64,000 bases of DNA from Altibacter sp. HG106 (GTDB lineage Bacteria > Bacteroidota > Bacteroidia > Flavobacteriales > Flavobacteriaceae), in NCBI RefSeq assembly GCF_028561755.1, contig NZ_JAQQTD010000001.1:539159-603158 (forward strand), given 5' to 3'. The position numbers and the translations under genes were made by a program. Numbering within the stretch: position 1 is the first letter of the stretch; the number at the start of each line of letters is the position of its first letter. This document shows positions 27,040 through 38,127 of the stretch, one piece after another. Below the pieces are notes generated by a model. That model was given only the letters and a program-made list of their open reading frames with translations, made no database searches and was not told where the DNA came from.

Positions 27040-29523
27040 ATGTTGCGATATTTCTCTCTCCTTCTTCTTTTCATTACCTCTATTAGCGTGGCGCAATTGA
27101 AAAGTCCGGCTGAATTTTTAGGCTACGAAATTGGCACTCAGTTTTCACGTCATGCCGACGTGGTTAATTACTTTGAGCACGTGGCTGCTGAGAGCGACTG
27201 GGTACAATACCAAACGTACGGAAAAACCTATGAGCGTCGCCCATTAACATATGCGGTAGTGACCAGTCCGTCGAACATGAATACGCTGGAAACCCTGCGG
27301 AAAAACCACTTGCAAAATGCAGGCATTGAAGCGGGCAATGGCACGTCCAATAAAGCCGTGGTGTGGCTTAGCTACAACGTGCACGGAAATGAAGCCTCCA
27401 GTACCGAAGCCGCCATGCAAACCCTCTACCAATTGATTACCGAGAAACAGGAATGGTTAGAAAACACTATTGTGATCATTGACCCTTGTGTAAACCCAGA
27501 CGGAAGAGATCGGTACACCAATTGGTACAACCAGGTAAAGTCGACTCCGTACAACCCCAAACAAATAGCCACCGAACACAATGAACCTTGGCCCGGAGGA
27601 CGCCCCAATCACTATTTATTCGATCTGAATAGAGACTGGGCCTGGGCCTCTCAAGTGGAGAGCCAACAACGTCTAAAAGTCTACAATAAATGGATGCCTC
27701 ATGTACATGTCGATTTTCACGAGCAAGGGATCAACGAGCCGTATTATTTCGCACCGGCCGCCGAGCCATACCATGAGGTGATCACCGACTTCCAGCGAGA
27801 TTTTCAAGAAGAAATTGGGAAGAATCACGCCAAGTACTTCGATCAGGAAGGTTGGTTGTTCTTTACGCGAGAGCGCTTCGATTTGTTGTACCCAAGTTAT
27901 GGAGACACCTACCCTACCTTTATGGGAGCTATTGGAATGACCTACGAACAAGCCGGGCACGGCCGTGCCGGTCTTGGCATCAATACCGACGAAGGCTTCG
28001 AATTGACACTGGTCGATCGGGTGGCGCATCACACCACTACTGGGTTATCTACCGTAGAGGTGGCAAAGAACAATATTGATCGGCTTAATGAATCGTTCAA
28101 GGCCTATTTCAACAATGACGACCTTACCTATAAATCATACGTACTAACGGGGCATCCCGATAAGATCAATGCGCTCACGGAACTTCTGGACCTTCATGAG
28201 ATTGCGTATGGCTTTACTGCTCAAAATAGCGTCAATGGATATCGCTATGGAACCAACGACTCCGGCAGCATGGACAGTACAGGGGCTCTGGTAGTAAGTA
28301 CCAATCAGCCTAAAGGAAAAATGGTAAAGGTATTATTTGAACCGGATGCTGCCTTGAGCAATCCGCTTACCTACGATATTACGGCATGGAGTTTACCACA
28401 GGCATACGGACTGGAAGCTGTGGCCAGTACACGGTTGGTGCCTGCCAACAGTAGCAATAACGATGTACGTGTGGTCAATCAGGTGGGGCCTCAGGGTGCC
28501 GGCTACATCGTTACCTGGAACAGCTTGAAGGACGCTCAATTTCTGAGTGATTTGTTACAACAGGATATCAAAGTGCGTTTTTCAGAAAAAGAACTTCGTT
28601 TTAACGGAAAAGCCTACCCACGAGGTAGTCTGTTACTCACCAAAAGTGATAACAGAAGTCGGCAAGATTTTCAGCAGGTGGTCGCTACAACAGCCAACAC
28701 CCACGGACGAACCCTACATGCCATTGCGAGTAGTTTTAGTGATAATGGTACCGATTTCGGTTCGCCAGACATCAAGCTAGTGCCCAAGAACCGAATTGCG
28801 GTCTTACAAGGCGAAGGAACCTCATCGCTAAGCTATGGATCGATTTGGCACTTTTTTGAACAACAGCTAAAGTACCCCGTCACTTCTATTAACACCAGCG
28901 ATTTCAATCCAAGTGCCATGCAGCAATTTGATGTGTTAGTAATGCCTAGTGGATGGTATCGTTCTGTGGCTTCGGAAGACACGATGAAAGGCCTAAAAGA
29001 TTGGATTCGCAGTGGCGGTAAAGTGATCGCCATTGGCAATGCCGTGAGTACTTTTAGCGGGGAAGATGGGTTCGATCTAACACGAAACAGTACCGACGAT
29101 ACTTCCGAAGAGAATTCAGAAGAGACAGAGCTCATTCCTTACGATCAGCGTGAAAAATCGATGCTGAACAATTTTATCACAGGGAGTATTTACAAGTTGA
29201 AAATGGACCCGTCGCATCCCATGGCCTTTGGGTATGACGACACCTATTTTAGTCTGAAATTAGGGAGTACCTCCTATTCCTATTTAGAGAATGGGTACAC
29301 GGTGGGCTACATTAGTGACACGGTAGAGTCGTATTCAGGGTTTTCGGGTGATACAGCGAAAAACGGACTCAAAAATTCGATGGTTTTTGGCGAAGCGCGT
29401 ATGGGTCGAGGAAGCGTTGTATATATGGTAGATGACGTTCTTTTTCGAAGCTTTTGGGAAAACGGAAAGTTACTTTTTGTAAATAGCTTATTCTTCGTGA
29501 ACAGTAACGTATATCGCTTATAA
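27040..29523 (+). CDS. Secreted M14 family zinc carboxypeptidase
   Basis: 827 residues from the ATG at 27040. An in-frame extension of 81 codons runs antisense through bshC and is rejected because MLRYFSLLLLFITSISVAQ is a good signal peptide. The zinc ligands are H115 and E118 (VHGNEASSTEA) and H227 (HVDFHEQG), with general-base candidate E303 in MTYEQAGHGRAG. The catalytic domain spans ~30-370; the rest contains a GATase1-like fold region (VLVMPSGWYRS...LKDWIRSGGKVIAIGNAVSTF) of the type seen in large Bacteroidota M14 proteins. It probably trims peptides in the periplasm. No T9SS tail is present. Confidence 0.92.
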   Translation: MLRYFSLLLLFITSISVAQLKSPAEFLGYEIGTQFSRHADVVNYFEHVAAESDWVQYQTYGKTYERRPLTYAVVTSPSNMNTLETLRKNHLQNAGIEAGNGTSNKAVVWLSYNVHGNEASSTEAAMQTLYQLITEKQEWLENTIVIIDPCVNPDGRDRYTNWYNQVKSTPYNPKQIATEHNEPWPGGRPNHYLFDLNRDWAWASQVESQQRLKVYNKWMPHVHVDFHEQGINEPYYFAPAAEPYHEVITDFQRDFQEEIGKNHAKYFDQEGWLFFTRERFDLLYPSYGDTYPTFMGAIGMTYEQAGHGRAGLGINTDEGFELTLVDRVAHHTTTGLSTVEVAKNNIDRLNESFKAYFNNDDLTYKSYVLTGHPDKINALTELLDLHEIAYGFTAQNSVNGYRYGTNDSGSMDSTGALVVSTNQPKGKMVKVLFEPDAALSNPLTYDITAWSLPQAYGLEAVASTRLVPANSSNNDVRVVNQVGPQGAGYIVTWNSLKDAQFLSDLLQQDIKVRFSEKELRFNGKAYPRGSLLLTKSDNRSRQDFQQVVATTANTHGRTLHAIASSFSDNGTDFGSPDIKLVPKNRIAVLQGEGTSSLSYGSIWHFFEQQLKYPVTSINTSDFNPSAMQQFDVLVMPSGWYRSVASEDTMKGLKDWIRSGGKVIAIGNAVSTFSGEDGFDLTRNSTDDTSEENSEETELIPYDQREKSMLNNFITGSIYKLKMDPSHPMAFGYDDTYFSLKLGSTSYSYLENGYTVGYISDTVESYSGFSGDTAKNGLKNSMVFGEARMGRGSVVYMVDDVLFRSFWENGKLLFVNSLFFVNSNVYRL

Positions 29524-29527
29524 TACC

Positions 29528-30535
29528 TTAGCGTTTCGAAATTTCTTTTGGAGAGATCCCGTATTTCTCTTTAAATATTTTCGAGAAATAACTCCGGCTT
29601 GAGAGTCCGAGTTCATACACCACTTCCGAAACATTCTTATTTTCGGTGGTGAGCATTTTCAACGCGCATTTTAATCGGTGATCTTTGATAAAATCATTAA
29701 CCGTCATGTGATACACCTTTTTAAACCCTTGCTGCAGCCGGTACGGCTCCAAGCCAACGGCTTCGGCGATTTCGGGGATGGTACCCAGAGAATGGAGATT
29801 TTCCTCTATATGAGCGACCGCTTTCACAATGGCTTCCATGTCGTGTTCTCGTAGGATGGGCTTTTTGGATATTCCCGAAGCATCCTGGCGGTATAGCGCC
29901 AACATCGCCGACATGACTTCAAGCGCCTTGGCCCCAAGAAAGTTCGTTCGTATCAATCCTTGCTGCTCGTAGGTATCTAATTGAGCGATAATATCTGAAA
30001 TCTCCAGACTGTAATATCCTTTATGCCAAATACGCGTAAGATTGTTGATATCTGCAAAGAGGGAATAAAACGCGGCGTCAATTTTAGTAAGGTCGTAGGA
30101 TAATTGCTGCTGAAAGCGTTCGCGGTCAATTTCCAAATAGCAAATAAGCGTTTCGGTATGTTCTTTAAACCGAAAGGACTCGCTTTCACTGTATTTTGGA
30201 GCCGTAATAATATGTTGATATCGTTTGACGTCATTGACTTCTTCATCATCTCCAAAAACATGTTCTAAACATCCTTTTACACAGTAAACGAATCGCAAGG
30301 AACTGATGCTGTCGCTCGAAAAGTAAAGATTAAAATCTTCGTAAAATTCACCTTTGATAAAATGCAGTCCCACCCCGTTAGGAAAGTTGATTCCCCACAT
30401 CTTACCTTCTCCAAAGCGATCTGGTATTTTTAAGGAGAATTCTCCAAAGTTCTCTTTGTACTCGGTATTAAAATGGGTTGCGAGTTGAGGAATGAGATCA
30501 TCCACGTGATCGAGATTCAGCGTACAGGTATTCAT
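29528..30535 (-). CDS. AraC family transcriptional regulator
   Basis: 335 residues. The C-terminal ~100 residues are a double helix-turn-helix domain (IPEIAEAVGLEPYRLQQGFKKVYHMTVNDFIKDHRL... VSEVVYELGLSSRSYFSKIFKEKYGISPKE). The N-terminal ~220 residues are a presumed sensor domain with a cupin-like look (GVGLHFIKGEFYEDFNLYFSSDS). The ligand is unknown. It ends four bases from the convergent M14 peptidase gene and is 119 bases from the SdiA-regulated-like gene on the same strand, which may or may not be co-controlled. Confidence 0.92.
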   Translation of the reverse strand: MNTCTLNLDHVDDLIPQLATHFNTEYKENFGEFSLKIPDRFGEGKMWGINFPNGVGLHFIKGEFYEDFNLYFSSDSISSLRFVYCVKGCLEHVFGDDEEVNDVKRYQHIITAPKYSESESFRFKEHTETLICYLEIDRERFQQQLSYDLTKIDAAFYSLFADINNLTRIWHKGYYSLEISDIIAQLDTYEQQGLIRTNFLGAKALEVMSAMLALYRQDASGISKKPILREHDMEAIVKAVAHIEENLHSLGTIPEIAEAVGLEPYRLQQGFKKVYHMTVNDFIKDHRLKCALKMLTTENKNVSEVVYELGLSSRSYFSKIFKEKYGISPKEISKR

Positions 30536-30653
30536 TTGGTAGACTGTTAGTTAGTTTGCACTTTTTAGGCTCCTGCCAAAGAATACGCTACTTTGACAAG
30601 GCAAAACATTCCTCTAAAATAGAAAAAATTAACAAATTGGAAGAGCTGCAGTG

Positions 30654-31517
30654 CTATTCTACTTCCACAGATACCCTGCGAATAGTTGCCGGCCCACCGG
30701 AACCTTCATTAGAAATATACATATCGCCATCGGGGCTAAAGGTGATGCCTTCCGGCTGCGGAAAGGTCTCTATGTCGAGTACAAATAACGCTTTGGTGGC
30801 TCCAGTAGGATCTAACACCAATAATTTTGGCGACTTGCCCTCCAGCACATAGATGTCACTGGTTTTAGGATGTACGGAAATAGCAGATGGCATGATGTTT
30901 CGGTACAAAATATTATCGCTCAAGCGATTAAAAATAGAATCCGTGTATTGGATGGTATAGGCCGGTGACTTGTCAATAGTTTTGGAGTCAAGATCGAAGG
31001 CGTAGATTCGTCTAAAGTTCTCGTCATTCGCACGCGCCCCCTTTGCCGCCAGGAGCAGTCGGTTGTTCTTTTTATCGTAGCACAGGCCTTCAATATTCTC
31101 CTTCGATTTGATAAGGTTCTCATATTTTTGGGTGTCAGGTTCGGAGGTGTACTCTGAAATTTCAAAAACATCTCCATCGCTCTGAACGACATATGCCGTG
31201 TTTCCAATCACAGCGATTCCTTCGTAATCTCCCGGATCAGAAAATTTGATCTCACGTTCAATTTGAGATGTTTTCAGGTTGAAAATATAAACAATCCCAT
31301 CTTCATCTTGAACGCAGGCCACGCGGTCTTCGGAAAGGAAGCTTAAGCCCGAGATTTCGTAGAGGGATTCCGGCAGGTTCCAGGACGCGTTGATTTCATA
31401 TTCGTCGGAGTCGGCAATAATTCTACTAAACCCAGAGCTTCTAAAAAGAAAGAACGAAATCACCGCAAACGCAATGATAGCGGACGTAATCACCCATTCC
31501 AAAGTATTCCAACGCAT
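30654..31517 (-). CDS. SdiA-regulated family beta-propeller protein
   Basis: 287 residues. An N-terminal membrane anchor (WVITSAIIAFAVISFFLF, residues ~8-25) is followed by a six-bladed-propeller-like domain with ESLYEISGLSFLSEDRVACVQDEDGIVYIFNL and FSDPGDYEGIAVIGNTAYVVQSDGDVFEIS, the SdiA-regulated family signature. It ends PQPEGITFSPDGDMYISNEGSGG, as in NHL/SMP-30 propellers. The family name comes from an E. coli gene and its function is unknown. The mature domain probably faces the periplasm. Confidence 0.85.
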   Translation of the reverse strand: MRWNTLEWVITSAIIAFAVISFFLFRSSGFSRIIADSDEYEINASWNLPESLYEISGLSFLSEDRVACVQDEDGIVYIFNLKTSQIEREIKFSDPGDYEGIAVIGNTAYVVQSDGDVFEISEYTSEPDTQKYENLIKSKENIEGLCYDKKNNRLLLAAKGARANDENFRRIYAFDLDSKTIDKSPAYTIQYTDSIFNRLSDNILYRNIMPSAISVHPKTSDIYVLEGKSPKLLVLDPTGATKALFVLDIETFPQPEGITFSPDGDMYISNEGSGGPATIRRVSVEVE

Positions 31518-31615
31518 GTAACCTATTTTTTAGTGTAATTTTCAAGATAAAAACAAATAGGCAGGGGCGCCGGGTCTTTAGCAAAAGAATAACATTTGTC
31601 TACCACCGTACTGTG

Positions 31616-32851
31616 CTATTGCTTCGATCGATTCTTCTCAGCAATGTATTTACTCAAATACTTATACGTTTGTAAGGTATGATGCCGCATCACTTGCGTA
31701 ATAAAATGCGCGTTTCGATGCTCCTTTAAGGTTAGCAATAGTGTGGTAACATGCTCGAGAAACGGAACTTTAAACAGGCTAGGCTCAAAACGCTGTGTTA
31801 GCAAAGAAAATCCTAATTGCTGCTGTTGGTGCCAATATGACTTGTCTTGGTAGAGTCGTACCGCTTCGGAAGCCCATTCGGTTGGAGTATCTGCAGCAAA
31901 CCGAGGGTAGGTATGGTTATCTAAACCTTCCAGACCAATGGAAGTGGAAATCACCGGAGTGCCTACACTCCACGCGGTAAGCACCTTCCCTTTGAGTCCG
32001 GCGCCAAATCGCAACGGAGCTAGACATACCCGAACCTGACGCAACACTTCATGAGCCTCCGGCGCCCATCCCTGCAGCAAGAATCCCTCTTCTTCACTGT
32101 GAAGTCGTTCTATTTCTGAAGTCGCGTATGCCCCGTAGATATAAAGTTGAGCTTCAGGAAGTACCCTCTTGATGGCCGGCCAAAGCCGTATTTTTAAATG
32201 ACGAACAGCATCCGCATTCGGCGCGTGTTTAAAATTTCCTATAGTTACAAAATGCTGTCTGGCGTCATATTGGGGAAGTAGTAATTTACCTTGGTCTGAA
32301 GGTGCTTCAGCAAACAAAGGAAGGTAATAGAGTAAGGCTTCGGGCAGGTGGAATTTTTCAATTAATAATTTCCATTCCACTTCCGAAATGATTAGAGTGA
32401 GGTCACATCGCAGGATGCTGGCAATTTCGCGTTTTGCTAATTCTGAATAAGGGTTGGCTTCATGTACCGGTTTTCCGTTCTCCACGGCCTCTTGCCGTGC
32501 CTTCCGCAGAAAATGCAGATCTTCTGTGTCGAGCAGCGTAAGCGCATCAGGGCAGATTTCTGAAACGCGCCAACCAAACTGTTCTTCGGTCATAAATCGA
32601 TCGTACAGCACCATATCGGGAATTTCTTTCCGCAGAAACGTATCGAACGAAGCATCGTTGAGTCGAATGGATTCGAAACGCACCTGATAGCCAACAAAGG
32701 TTTCTGAGTACTCGGATTGATCGGCAACGGAAGCAAAAACGATGTCAACACCCGCATTGCTAAACATATCGATAAGTTGCATCATACGCACCCCGGCCGC
32801 GGTTGTTTTGGCCTCGGGTAGGGTATGTCCAATAATGAGAAGGCGATTCAT
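31616..32851 (-). CDS. GT-B fold glycosyltransferase (group 1 / GT4-like)
   Basis: 411 residues, no signal peptide. The Rossmann-like N-terminus MNRLLIIGHTLPEAKTTAAGVRMMQLID and the C-terminal nucleotide-sugar domain (FVTIGNFKHAPNADAVRHL, CLAPLRFGAGLKGKVLTAWSVGTPVISTSIGLEGL) are typical of group 1 transferases that act in polysaccharide or glycan synthesis. Sugar and acceptor are unknown. It stands alone, not in a visible polysaccharide cluster. A near-consensus -7 element (TACCTTCG on the minus strand, 32856-32863) precedes it. Confidence 0.88.
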   Translation of the reverse strand: MNRLLIIGHTLPEAKTTAAGVRMMQLIDMFSNAGVDIVFASVADQSEYSETFVGYQVRFESIRLNDASFDTFLRKEIPDMVLYDRFMTEEQFGWRVSEICPDALTLLDTEDLHFLRKARQEAVENGKPVHEANPYSELAKREIASILRCDLTLIISEVEWKLLIEKFHLPEALLYYLPLFAEAPSDQGKLLLPQYDARQHFVTIGNFKHAPNADAVRHLKIRLWPAIKRVLPEAQLYIYGAYATSEIERLHSEEEGFLLQGWAPEAHEVLRQVRVCLAPLRFGAGLKGKVLTAWSVGTPVISTSIGLEGLDNHTYPRFAADTPTEWASEAVRLYQDKSYWHQQQQLGFSLLTQRFEPSLFKVPFLEHVTTLLLTLKEHRNAHFITQVMRHHTLQTYKYLSKYIAEKNRSKQ

Positions 32852-33050
32852 CCTACGAAGGTATTTTATTTGCTACGGATACAGCCTACCACCCCTTGCC
32901 AAAATTTCTTAATATTTTCTTAAATCTAAGGGCTTGACCTCAAATTTAAGTATCTTGTAATCATTCAAACTACCAATAAACATAGTAGTTTTCAACGATT
33001 AACACTATTGCAAAAAATCTTAACGATATTTTCAAAAAACATACCTTCCA

Positions 33051-36000
33051 TTGAACCAAAACTCAAGTAAACACGTCATTGTAGCACTTGGCGCAAGCGC
33101 CGGTGGATTGCAGGCATTAACGCAGTTCTTTAACAATGTTCCCAGACAAACGCAATATACCTTTGTGATTGTTCAGCATTTATCTCCCGACCATAAAAGC
33201 CTTATGGGCGAATTATTGTCGAAACAAACCACGGTGCCTGTGGTAGAAGTAAAGCAGGATATGGAAATTCGGAAGAATACCATCTATATTATACCTCCCA
33301 CCAACAATTTGGTGATCGAGGACAACCACATGAAACTTCTTAAGAAACCGGAAGGTAAGGAATTGAACTTGCCTATAGACATGTTTTTTGAATCCTTGGG
33401 AAAAAGTTATAAGGAAAATGCGGTGGGAGTTGTCTTGAGTGGTACCGGAAGCGATGGCACCAAAGGAGTTTGGCATATCAAGGAAAATGGCGGACTGGTC
33501 GTGGCGCAGCAACCCGAACAGGCGAAGTTTGATGGAATGCCTCAGAGTGTCATTAAGACCGGCCTGGCAGATTACATTCTTCCCGTAGAAGAAATGTACA
33601 ACGAAATCGCTAGTTATTTCAGTACACCACGAATTTATAATGCTTCTGAACAACTTGTCAACGCTGATGAAGAAACCTTTAACAAGATCTTACAATTGAT
33701 TAAGGAGTCTTCCGAATTGGACTTTAACTTCTATAAGAAACCCACGCTCATTAGAAGGATGAGCAGAAGATTACAGATTCATCAACTTGACTCTTTGGAT
33801 GCTTATTATGAACTGCTGATGAAAGATCCGAGTGAGATCGACATTCTTTACAAAGAGTTCCTCATAGGTGTCACTAAATTTTTTAGAGACGAACTCGCCT
33901 GGGATGTATTAGACAATGACGTAATCCAGCCCATGGTGGAAGCCGCTCCCGATGAAGGCACATTGAAGATATGGGATGTAGGCTGTAGCACCGGAGAAGA
34001 AACCTATTCGCTTGCCATTTTGTTTCACGAGGCTTGTAAAAAATATGAAAAGAAATTAACCCTCAAGATCTTTGCTACCGACATCTCGCAAGTCCATTTA
34101 GACATCGCCAGCAAAGGCGCTTACGAAAAAACCATTCTACAAGGCTTGTCACCTAATATCGTCTCTAGCTATTTCCATATTGACAAGGACAAGTTCAAAA
34201 TTAATGATGCTATCCGCAGGACCATCATTTTTTCGAACCATAATGTGATCACCGATCCGCCTTTTAATAATATCAATTTGGTGGTGTGTCGAAATCTGTT
34301 GATCTATTTTCAGGCAGCGATTCAGAAACGCGTTCTAAAAATTTTACACTACAGCTTGAAAATGGACGGATACCTCATGTTGGGAAGTAGCGAGCATTTG
34401 GGACAGGAGAAGAATTATTACGATACCGTCCATCAAAAATGGAAAATCTTTCAGAATACAGAGATCACCAAAAGCTTACGCACAGAATCGCTACATTCTA
34501 CGACCGATAGAGAACGAAGAGTCGCTTCTCAGGAAACACAATCACATCCAAACTTGTTAAAGGCCAAAGAGTATCGACAAATTGGGGACTCCATTAGTGA
34601 GGCGCTACTCGACCAGCTTAACGCAGCCTCCTTATTTATTGATGAAGATTTGAACATTATCGAGGCCAAAGGTAATTTTGGAAATTTTGGAACGCTTCCT
34701 AATAAAGGCTTCAGTACAAATCTGTTGAAAATGCTTCCCAGTGAGTTTAAGATCCCTGTGACAAACGCGGTAAAAAAAGCAAAAAGCAAAGGAAAAAAAG
34801 TATATCACAAAGACATCGTAATAAAGAATGAGGAACAATCCCGATTGGTGGATTTACTGGTCTCTCCTACCCCTGAAAAACCAAAAGCAGATCAGGAGCG
34901 ACGCTATGTGATTACTTTGATAGAACGTGATTTTAAGGAAATTACGGATGAGATCTTAGAAGGAGCGACCTTGAATGAGGCCGCGCAGGTACGTATTCAG
35001 AATTTGGAAGAGGAACTGGAGCAGTCGGAACAAAATCTTCATCGCGCTATCGAAGAAACTGAAACCAGCAATGAAGAACTGCAAGCCACCAACGAAGAAC
35101 TACTCGCTTCCAACGAAGAGCTGCAAAGCACGAATGAAGAACTGCAGAGTGTTAATGAAGAATTGCAAACGGTAAATGCCGAGCACGTTCAAAAAATGGA
35201 AGAATTGGCATTGTTGAACGCAGACATCGATAACCTACTGGAAAGCACCAATATTGGTGTCTTATTTTTAGATGTCGATCTACGTATTCGGAAGTTTACA
35301 CCCGCGATACGACATCATTTCGACCTGTTACCGCAGGATATCGGTCGTCATCTGGACAACTTCACTTTTAATTTTGACCGAACAAGCAAGGATACTATCA
35401 TCGAGCATGCAAAGCAGGTGATGGAAACCGGGAAACCGATAGAAAAACAAATTATCAGTAAGTCGGGACAGCACTTTTTAAAGCGAATAACCCCCTTTGA
35501 GAGTAAAGAATCTGATACGGAAGGAATTGTAATATCCTTTATAGACATTCAGCGCATCATCAATTCTCAAATGGAACTTCAAGAAAGCCAGGAGAAATTC
35601 AAAGACTTCTACGAGTCGGATCCCATCATGCACCTCAGCGTGAATCCCAATACCGGAGCGATCGTTGAGTGTAACCAACGCTTTGTGAAGACCATTGGCG
35701 CAAAGAGCAAAAAAGAATTGATTGGAAAACCGGTCTTCAAATTTTATGATGAAGCGTCTAAGATCAAGGCCAGTGAAGTATTGGAAAAAATAAACGACAA
35801 TTCACAGGTTAAGAATCAGGAATTGGTATTAAGAACGATGAAAGGAAAGCTCATTCCGGTCATTTTGAATTCGAATGTGAAAGTAGAACAGAACGGGAAT
35901 AGCTATACGCGTTCGACCCTTACGGATATTTCTGAAATCAAAGCGCTTCAAGACAAGCTCATGAAAAAAAGTTATGAGCTGGAACAGGCAAATAAAGAGC

Positions 36001-36659
36001 TGGAACAATTCGTCTCCATCTGCTCTCACGATTTACAAGAACCACTGAGCACCATTCGCTTTGGAAGTGATTTGCTACGCACCAAGTTCAATGACCAACT
36101 TGATGACAAAGGAAACGAGTATGTCAACTACATTCACGAATCGTCGGGTCGTCTGGCCAATCAAATTAAAGCGCTGCTAGAGCACACAAAAATTGGGGAG
36201 AATTTGACCAAAGAAGAAGTAGACACAAAAGAACTTGTGGAGGTAGTAAAATACGATCTCAGCAAACGTATTAAAGAATGTGGTGCCGAAGTTAAAGTGG
36301 ACAAATTGCCAACGATACAAGGGTATAAAACCGAATTGCGATTGTTATTTCAAAACCTCATCGGAAATGCGATCAAATATTGTAAAGGAGATACCCCGCC
36401 CAAGGTTCGCGTGACGGCTTTTGAAGATGGCCCCGACTATATTTTCAGTATTTCTGATAATGGGGTAGGAATCAAAAAAGAGGACTTAGAATCCATTTTC
36501 ACAATTTTTAAACGCGTTCCGGGAGACGAACAGAAGGAAGGTACAGGAGTTGGACTCGCACACTGCGAGAAGATCGTCAAACTGCACGATGGTAAGATAT
36601 GGGTGGATTCTGAATTTGGGGAGGGCAGTACGTTTTATTTTAAGCTGAAAAAAGAGTAG
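33051..36659 (+). CDS. CheB-CheR-PAS-histidine kinase fusion
   Basis: 1202 residues starting with TTG at 33051. The next ATG codons fall inside the CheB domain, and [15 protein letters not shown] must be kept. The CheB methylesterase-like domain (~8-190) has triad S16, H43 and D135. The CheR methyltransferase domain (~210-480) has [16 protein letters not shown]. Next comes a coiled coil (~640-725) of repeated TNEELQ heptads. One PAS domain follows near 725-835 ([13 protein letters not shown]) and a second near 850-960 (FKDFYESDP). The HisKA dimerisation domain carries H993 ([12 protein letters not shown]), and a HATPase domain ends the protein. No receiver domain is present. It probably senses a signal cytoplasmically and phosphorylates a separate regulator; no che genes are nearby. 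Confidence 0.93.
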   Translation: MNQNSSKHVIVALGASAGGLQALTQFFNNVPRQTQYTFVIVQHLSPDHKSLMGELLSKQTTVPVVEVKQDMEIRKNTIYIIPPTNNLVIEDNHMKLLKKPEGKELNLPIDMFFESLGKSYKENAVGVVLSGTGSDGTKGVWHIKENGGLVVAQQPEQAKFDGMPQSVIKTGLADYILPVEEMYNEIASYFSTPRIYNASEQLVNADEETFNKILQLIKESSELDFNFYKKPTLIRRMSRRLQIHQLDSLDAYYELLMKDPSEIDILYKEFLIGVTKFFRDELAWDVLDNDVIQPMVEAAPDEGTLKIWDVGCSTGEETYSLAILFHEACKKYEKKLTLKIFATDISQVHLDIASKGAYEKTILQGLSPNIVSSYFHIDKDKFKINDAIRRTIIFSNHNVITDPPFNNINLVVCRNLLIYFQAAIQKRVLKILHYSLKMDGYLMLGSSEHLGQEKNYYDTVHQKWKIFQNTEITKSLRTESLHSTTDRERRVASQETQSHPNLLKAKEYRQIGDSISEALLDQLNAASLFIDEDLNIIEAKGNFGNFGTLPNKGFSTNLLKMLPSEFKIPVTNAVKKAKSKGKKVYHKDIVIKNEEQSRLVDLLVSPTPEKPKADQERRYVITLIERDFKEITDEILEGATLNEAAQVRIQNLEEELEQSEQNLHRAIEETETSNEELQATNEELLASNEELQSTNEELQSVNEELQTVNAEHVQKMEELALLNADIDNLLESTNIGVLFLDVDLRIRKFTPAIRHHFDLLPQDIGRHLDNFTFNFDRTSKDTIIEHAKQVMETGKPIEKQIISKSGQHFLKRITPFESKESDTEGIVISFIDIQRIINSQMELQESQEKFKDFYESDPIMHLSVNPNTGAIVECNQRFVKTIGAKSKKELIGKPVFKFYDEASKIKASEVLEKINDNSQVKNQELVLRTMKGKLIPVILNSNVKVEQNGNSYTRSTLTDISEIKALQDKLMKKSYELEQANKELEQFVSICSHDLQEPLSTIRFGSDLLRTKFNDQLDDKGNEYVNYIHESSGRLANQIKALLEHTKIGENLTKEEVDTKELVEVVKYDLSKRIKECGAEVKVDKLPTIQGYKTELRLLFQNLIGNAIKYCKGDTPPKVRVTAFEDGPDYIFSISDNGVGIKKEDLESIFTIFKRVPGDEQKEGTGVGLAHCEKIVKLHDGKIWVDSEFGEGSTFYFKLKKE
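35072..35178 (+). repeat. Tandem ~21-bp heptad-coding repeat in the kinase coiled coil
   Basis: Five or so imperfect 21-bp units encode (T/S)NEEL(Q/L)(A/S), a seven-residue coiled-coil period. It is characteristic of CheB/CheR-PAS hybrids and can promote in-frame length change. Confidence 0.7.
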
Positions 36660-36704
36660 TAGACAACCTATATTCATTTTCTTCGCACGCTGCTACGAGA
36701 CGTG

Positions 36705-38006
36705 CTAAACCAGTTCGGCATAAAGATCAAAGTCGGCTGCATCAATTATGGAAACGGTATAGAAGTCGCCGGTGCGCAGATATCCTGCTTCTGCATTGAT
36801 AAGGACTTCGTTATCGACATCCGGACTATCTTGTTCGGTTCTTCCCACATAATAGCTGCCTTCTTTCCGGTCGATCACCACGCGAAATTCTTTCCCGATC
36901 TTTTCCTGATTTAATTCCCAGGAAATTTGCGATTGTATGTCCATGATCTCATTGGCACGCTGCATTTTAACGTCCTCCGGCACATCATCTTCCAGGTTGT
37001 AAGCATGCGTATTTTCTTCGTGAGAATAGGTAAAACAACCCAAGCGCTCGAATCGCATTTCCTGTACCCAGTTCTTTAGGAGCTCAAAATCTTCTTCAGT
37101 CTCTCCCGGATATCCTACAATGAGCGTGGTACGAATGGCCATTTCGGGAACTGCTTTCCGGAACTCTTTCAGCAACTTCGTCGTTTTTTCGTAGGTGGTT
37201 CCGCGACGCATCGATTTCAGAATGTGGTCTGAAATATGTTGCAACGGAATATCGATATAGTTACATACTTTTTGCTCTTTTTTCATAACCTCCAGGACAT
37301 CCATCGGAAACCCGGTAGGAAAGGCGTAATGGAGTCGAATCCACTCAATTCCTTCTACTTTCACCAATGCCTGAAGCAATTCAGCTAGTGCTCGTTTTTT
37401 GTACAGATCGAGTCCGTAGTACGTAAGATCTTGAGCGATCAAAATGAGTTCCTTCACACCCTCAGCCGCTAATTTTTCTGCTTCCGTCACCAAGTCCTCG
37501 ATAGGAGTGCTTCGGTGTTTGCCACGCATCAGTGGGATCGCACAAAAAGAACAAGGGCGATCACAGCCTTCGGCAATTTTTAGATAGGCATAATTTTTTG
37601 GAGTGGTGGTAAGGCGCTCGCCAATAAGCTCATGTTTATAGTCGGCTCCCAACGCTTTCAACAAGCTGGGAAGTTCTGTAGTTCCGAAGTATTGATCTAC
37701 ATCAGGGATCTCTTTCTGAAGATCGGGCTTGTAGCGTTCTGAAAGGCAACCGGTCACAAAGACTTTATCGACAACGCCTTCCTCCTTTTTTTGCACGTAT
37801 TCGAGGATGGTATTAACACTTTCTTCTTTGGCATTCGCGATAAACCCGCAGGTATTAATTACAACCACGTTTCCTTCCTCCTGATGCACCACTTCTTTGT
37901 TATTGGCCCGTAGTTGCCCCATGAGAACCTCGCTGTCGTAGACATTCTTGGAACATCCCAGTGTGACTACATTGATCTTATTCTTTTTCAACGACTTCGT
38001 GCGCAT
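36705..38006 (-). CDS. rimO: Ribosomal protein uS12 methylthiotransferase
   Basis: 433 residues. The N-terminal UPF0004 domain (VVTLGCSKNVYDSEVLMG) has three cluster-binding cysteines. The radical-SAM motif is CDRPCSFCAIPLMRGKHRS (CxxxCxxC), and the C-terminal TRAM domain ends with VLINAEAGYLRTGDFYTVSI. It adds a methylthio group to Asp of ribosomal protein S12. The absence of a MiaB-type long N-terminus and the start near KINVVTLGCSKN favour RimO over MiaB. It has its own promoter TATCTTTG. Confidence 0.95.
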   Translation of the reverse strand: MRTKSLKKNKINVVTLGCSKNVYDSEVLMGQLRANNKEVVHQEEGNVVVINTCGFIANAKEESVNTILEYVQKKEEGVVDKVFVTGCLSERYKPDLQKEIPDVDQYFGTTELPSLLKALGADYKHELIGERLTTTPKNYAYLKIAEGCDRPCSFCAIPLMRGKHRSTPIEDLVTEAEKLAAEGVKELILIAQDLTYYGLDLYKKRALAELLQALVKVEGIEWIRLHYAFPTGFPMDVLEVMKKEQKVCNYIDIPLQHISDHILKSMRRGTTYEKTTKLLKEFRKAVPEMAIRTTLIVGYPGETEEDFELLKNWVQEMRFERLGCFTYSHEENTHAYNLEDDVPEDVKMQRANEIMDIQSQISWELNQEKIGKEFRVVIDRKEGSYYVGRTEQDSPDVDNEVLINAEAGYLRTGDFYTVSIIDAADFDLYAELV

Positions 38007-38029
38007 GTGCTGTAATTAATTTAGGGGTG

Positions 38030-38037
38030 CAAAGATA
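38030..38037 (-). promoter_or_regulatory. TATCTTTG -7 element for rimO
   Basis: A perfect TAnnTTTG on the minus strand, 23 bases before the rimO ATG, in the 121-base gap after ftsY. Confidence 0.6.
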
Positions 38038-38127
38038 CTAGGAAACTATCGTTTCTAACGTTAAAGCCGGAAGGAATCAAGAAGGAATGACGCATTTCCC
38101 AGTAGCAGGGTGTACAGTTATTGTGAA

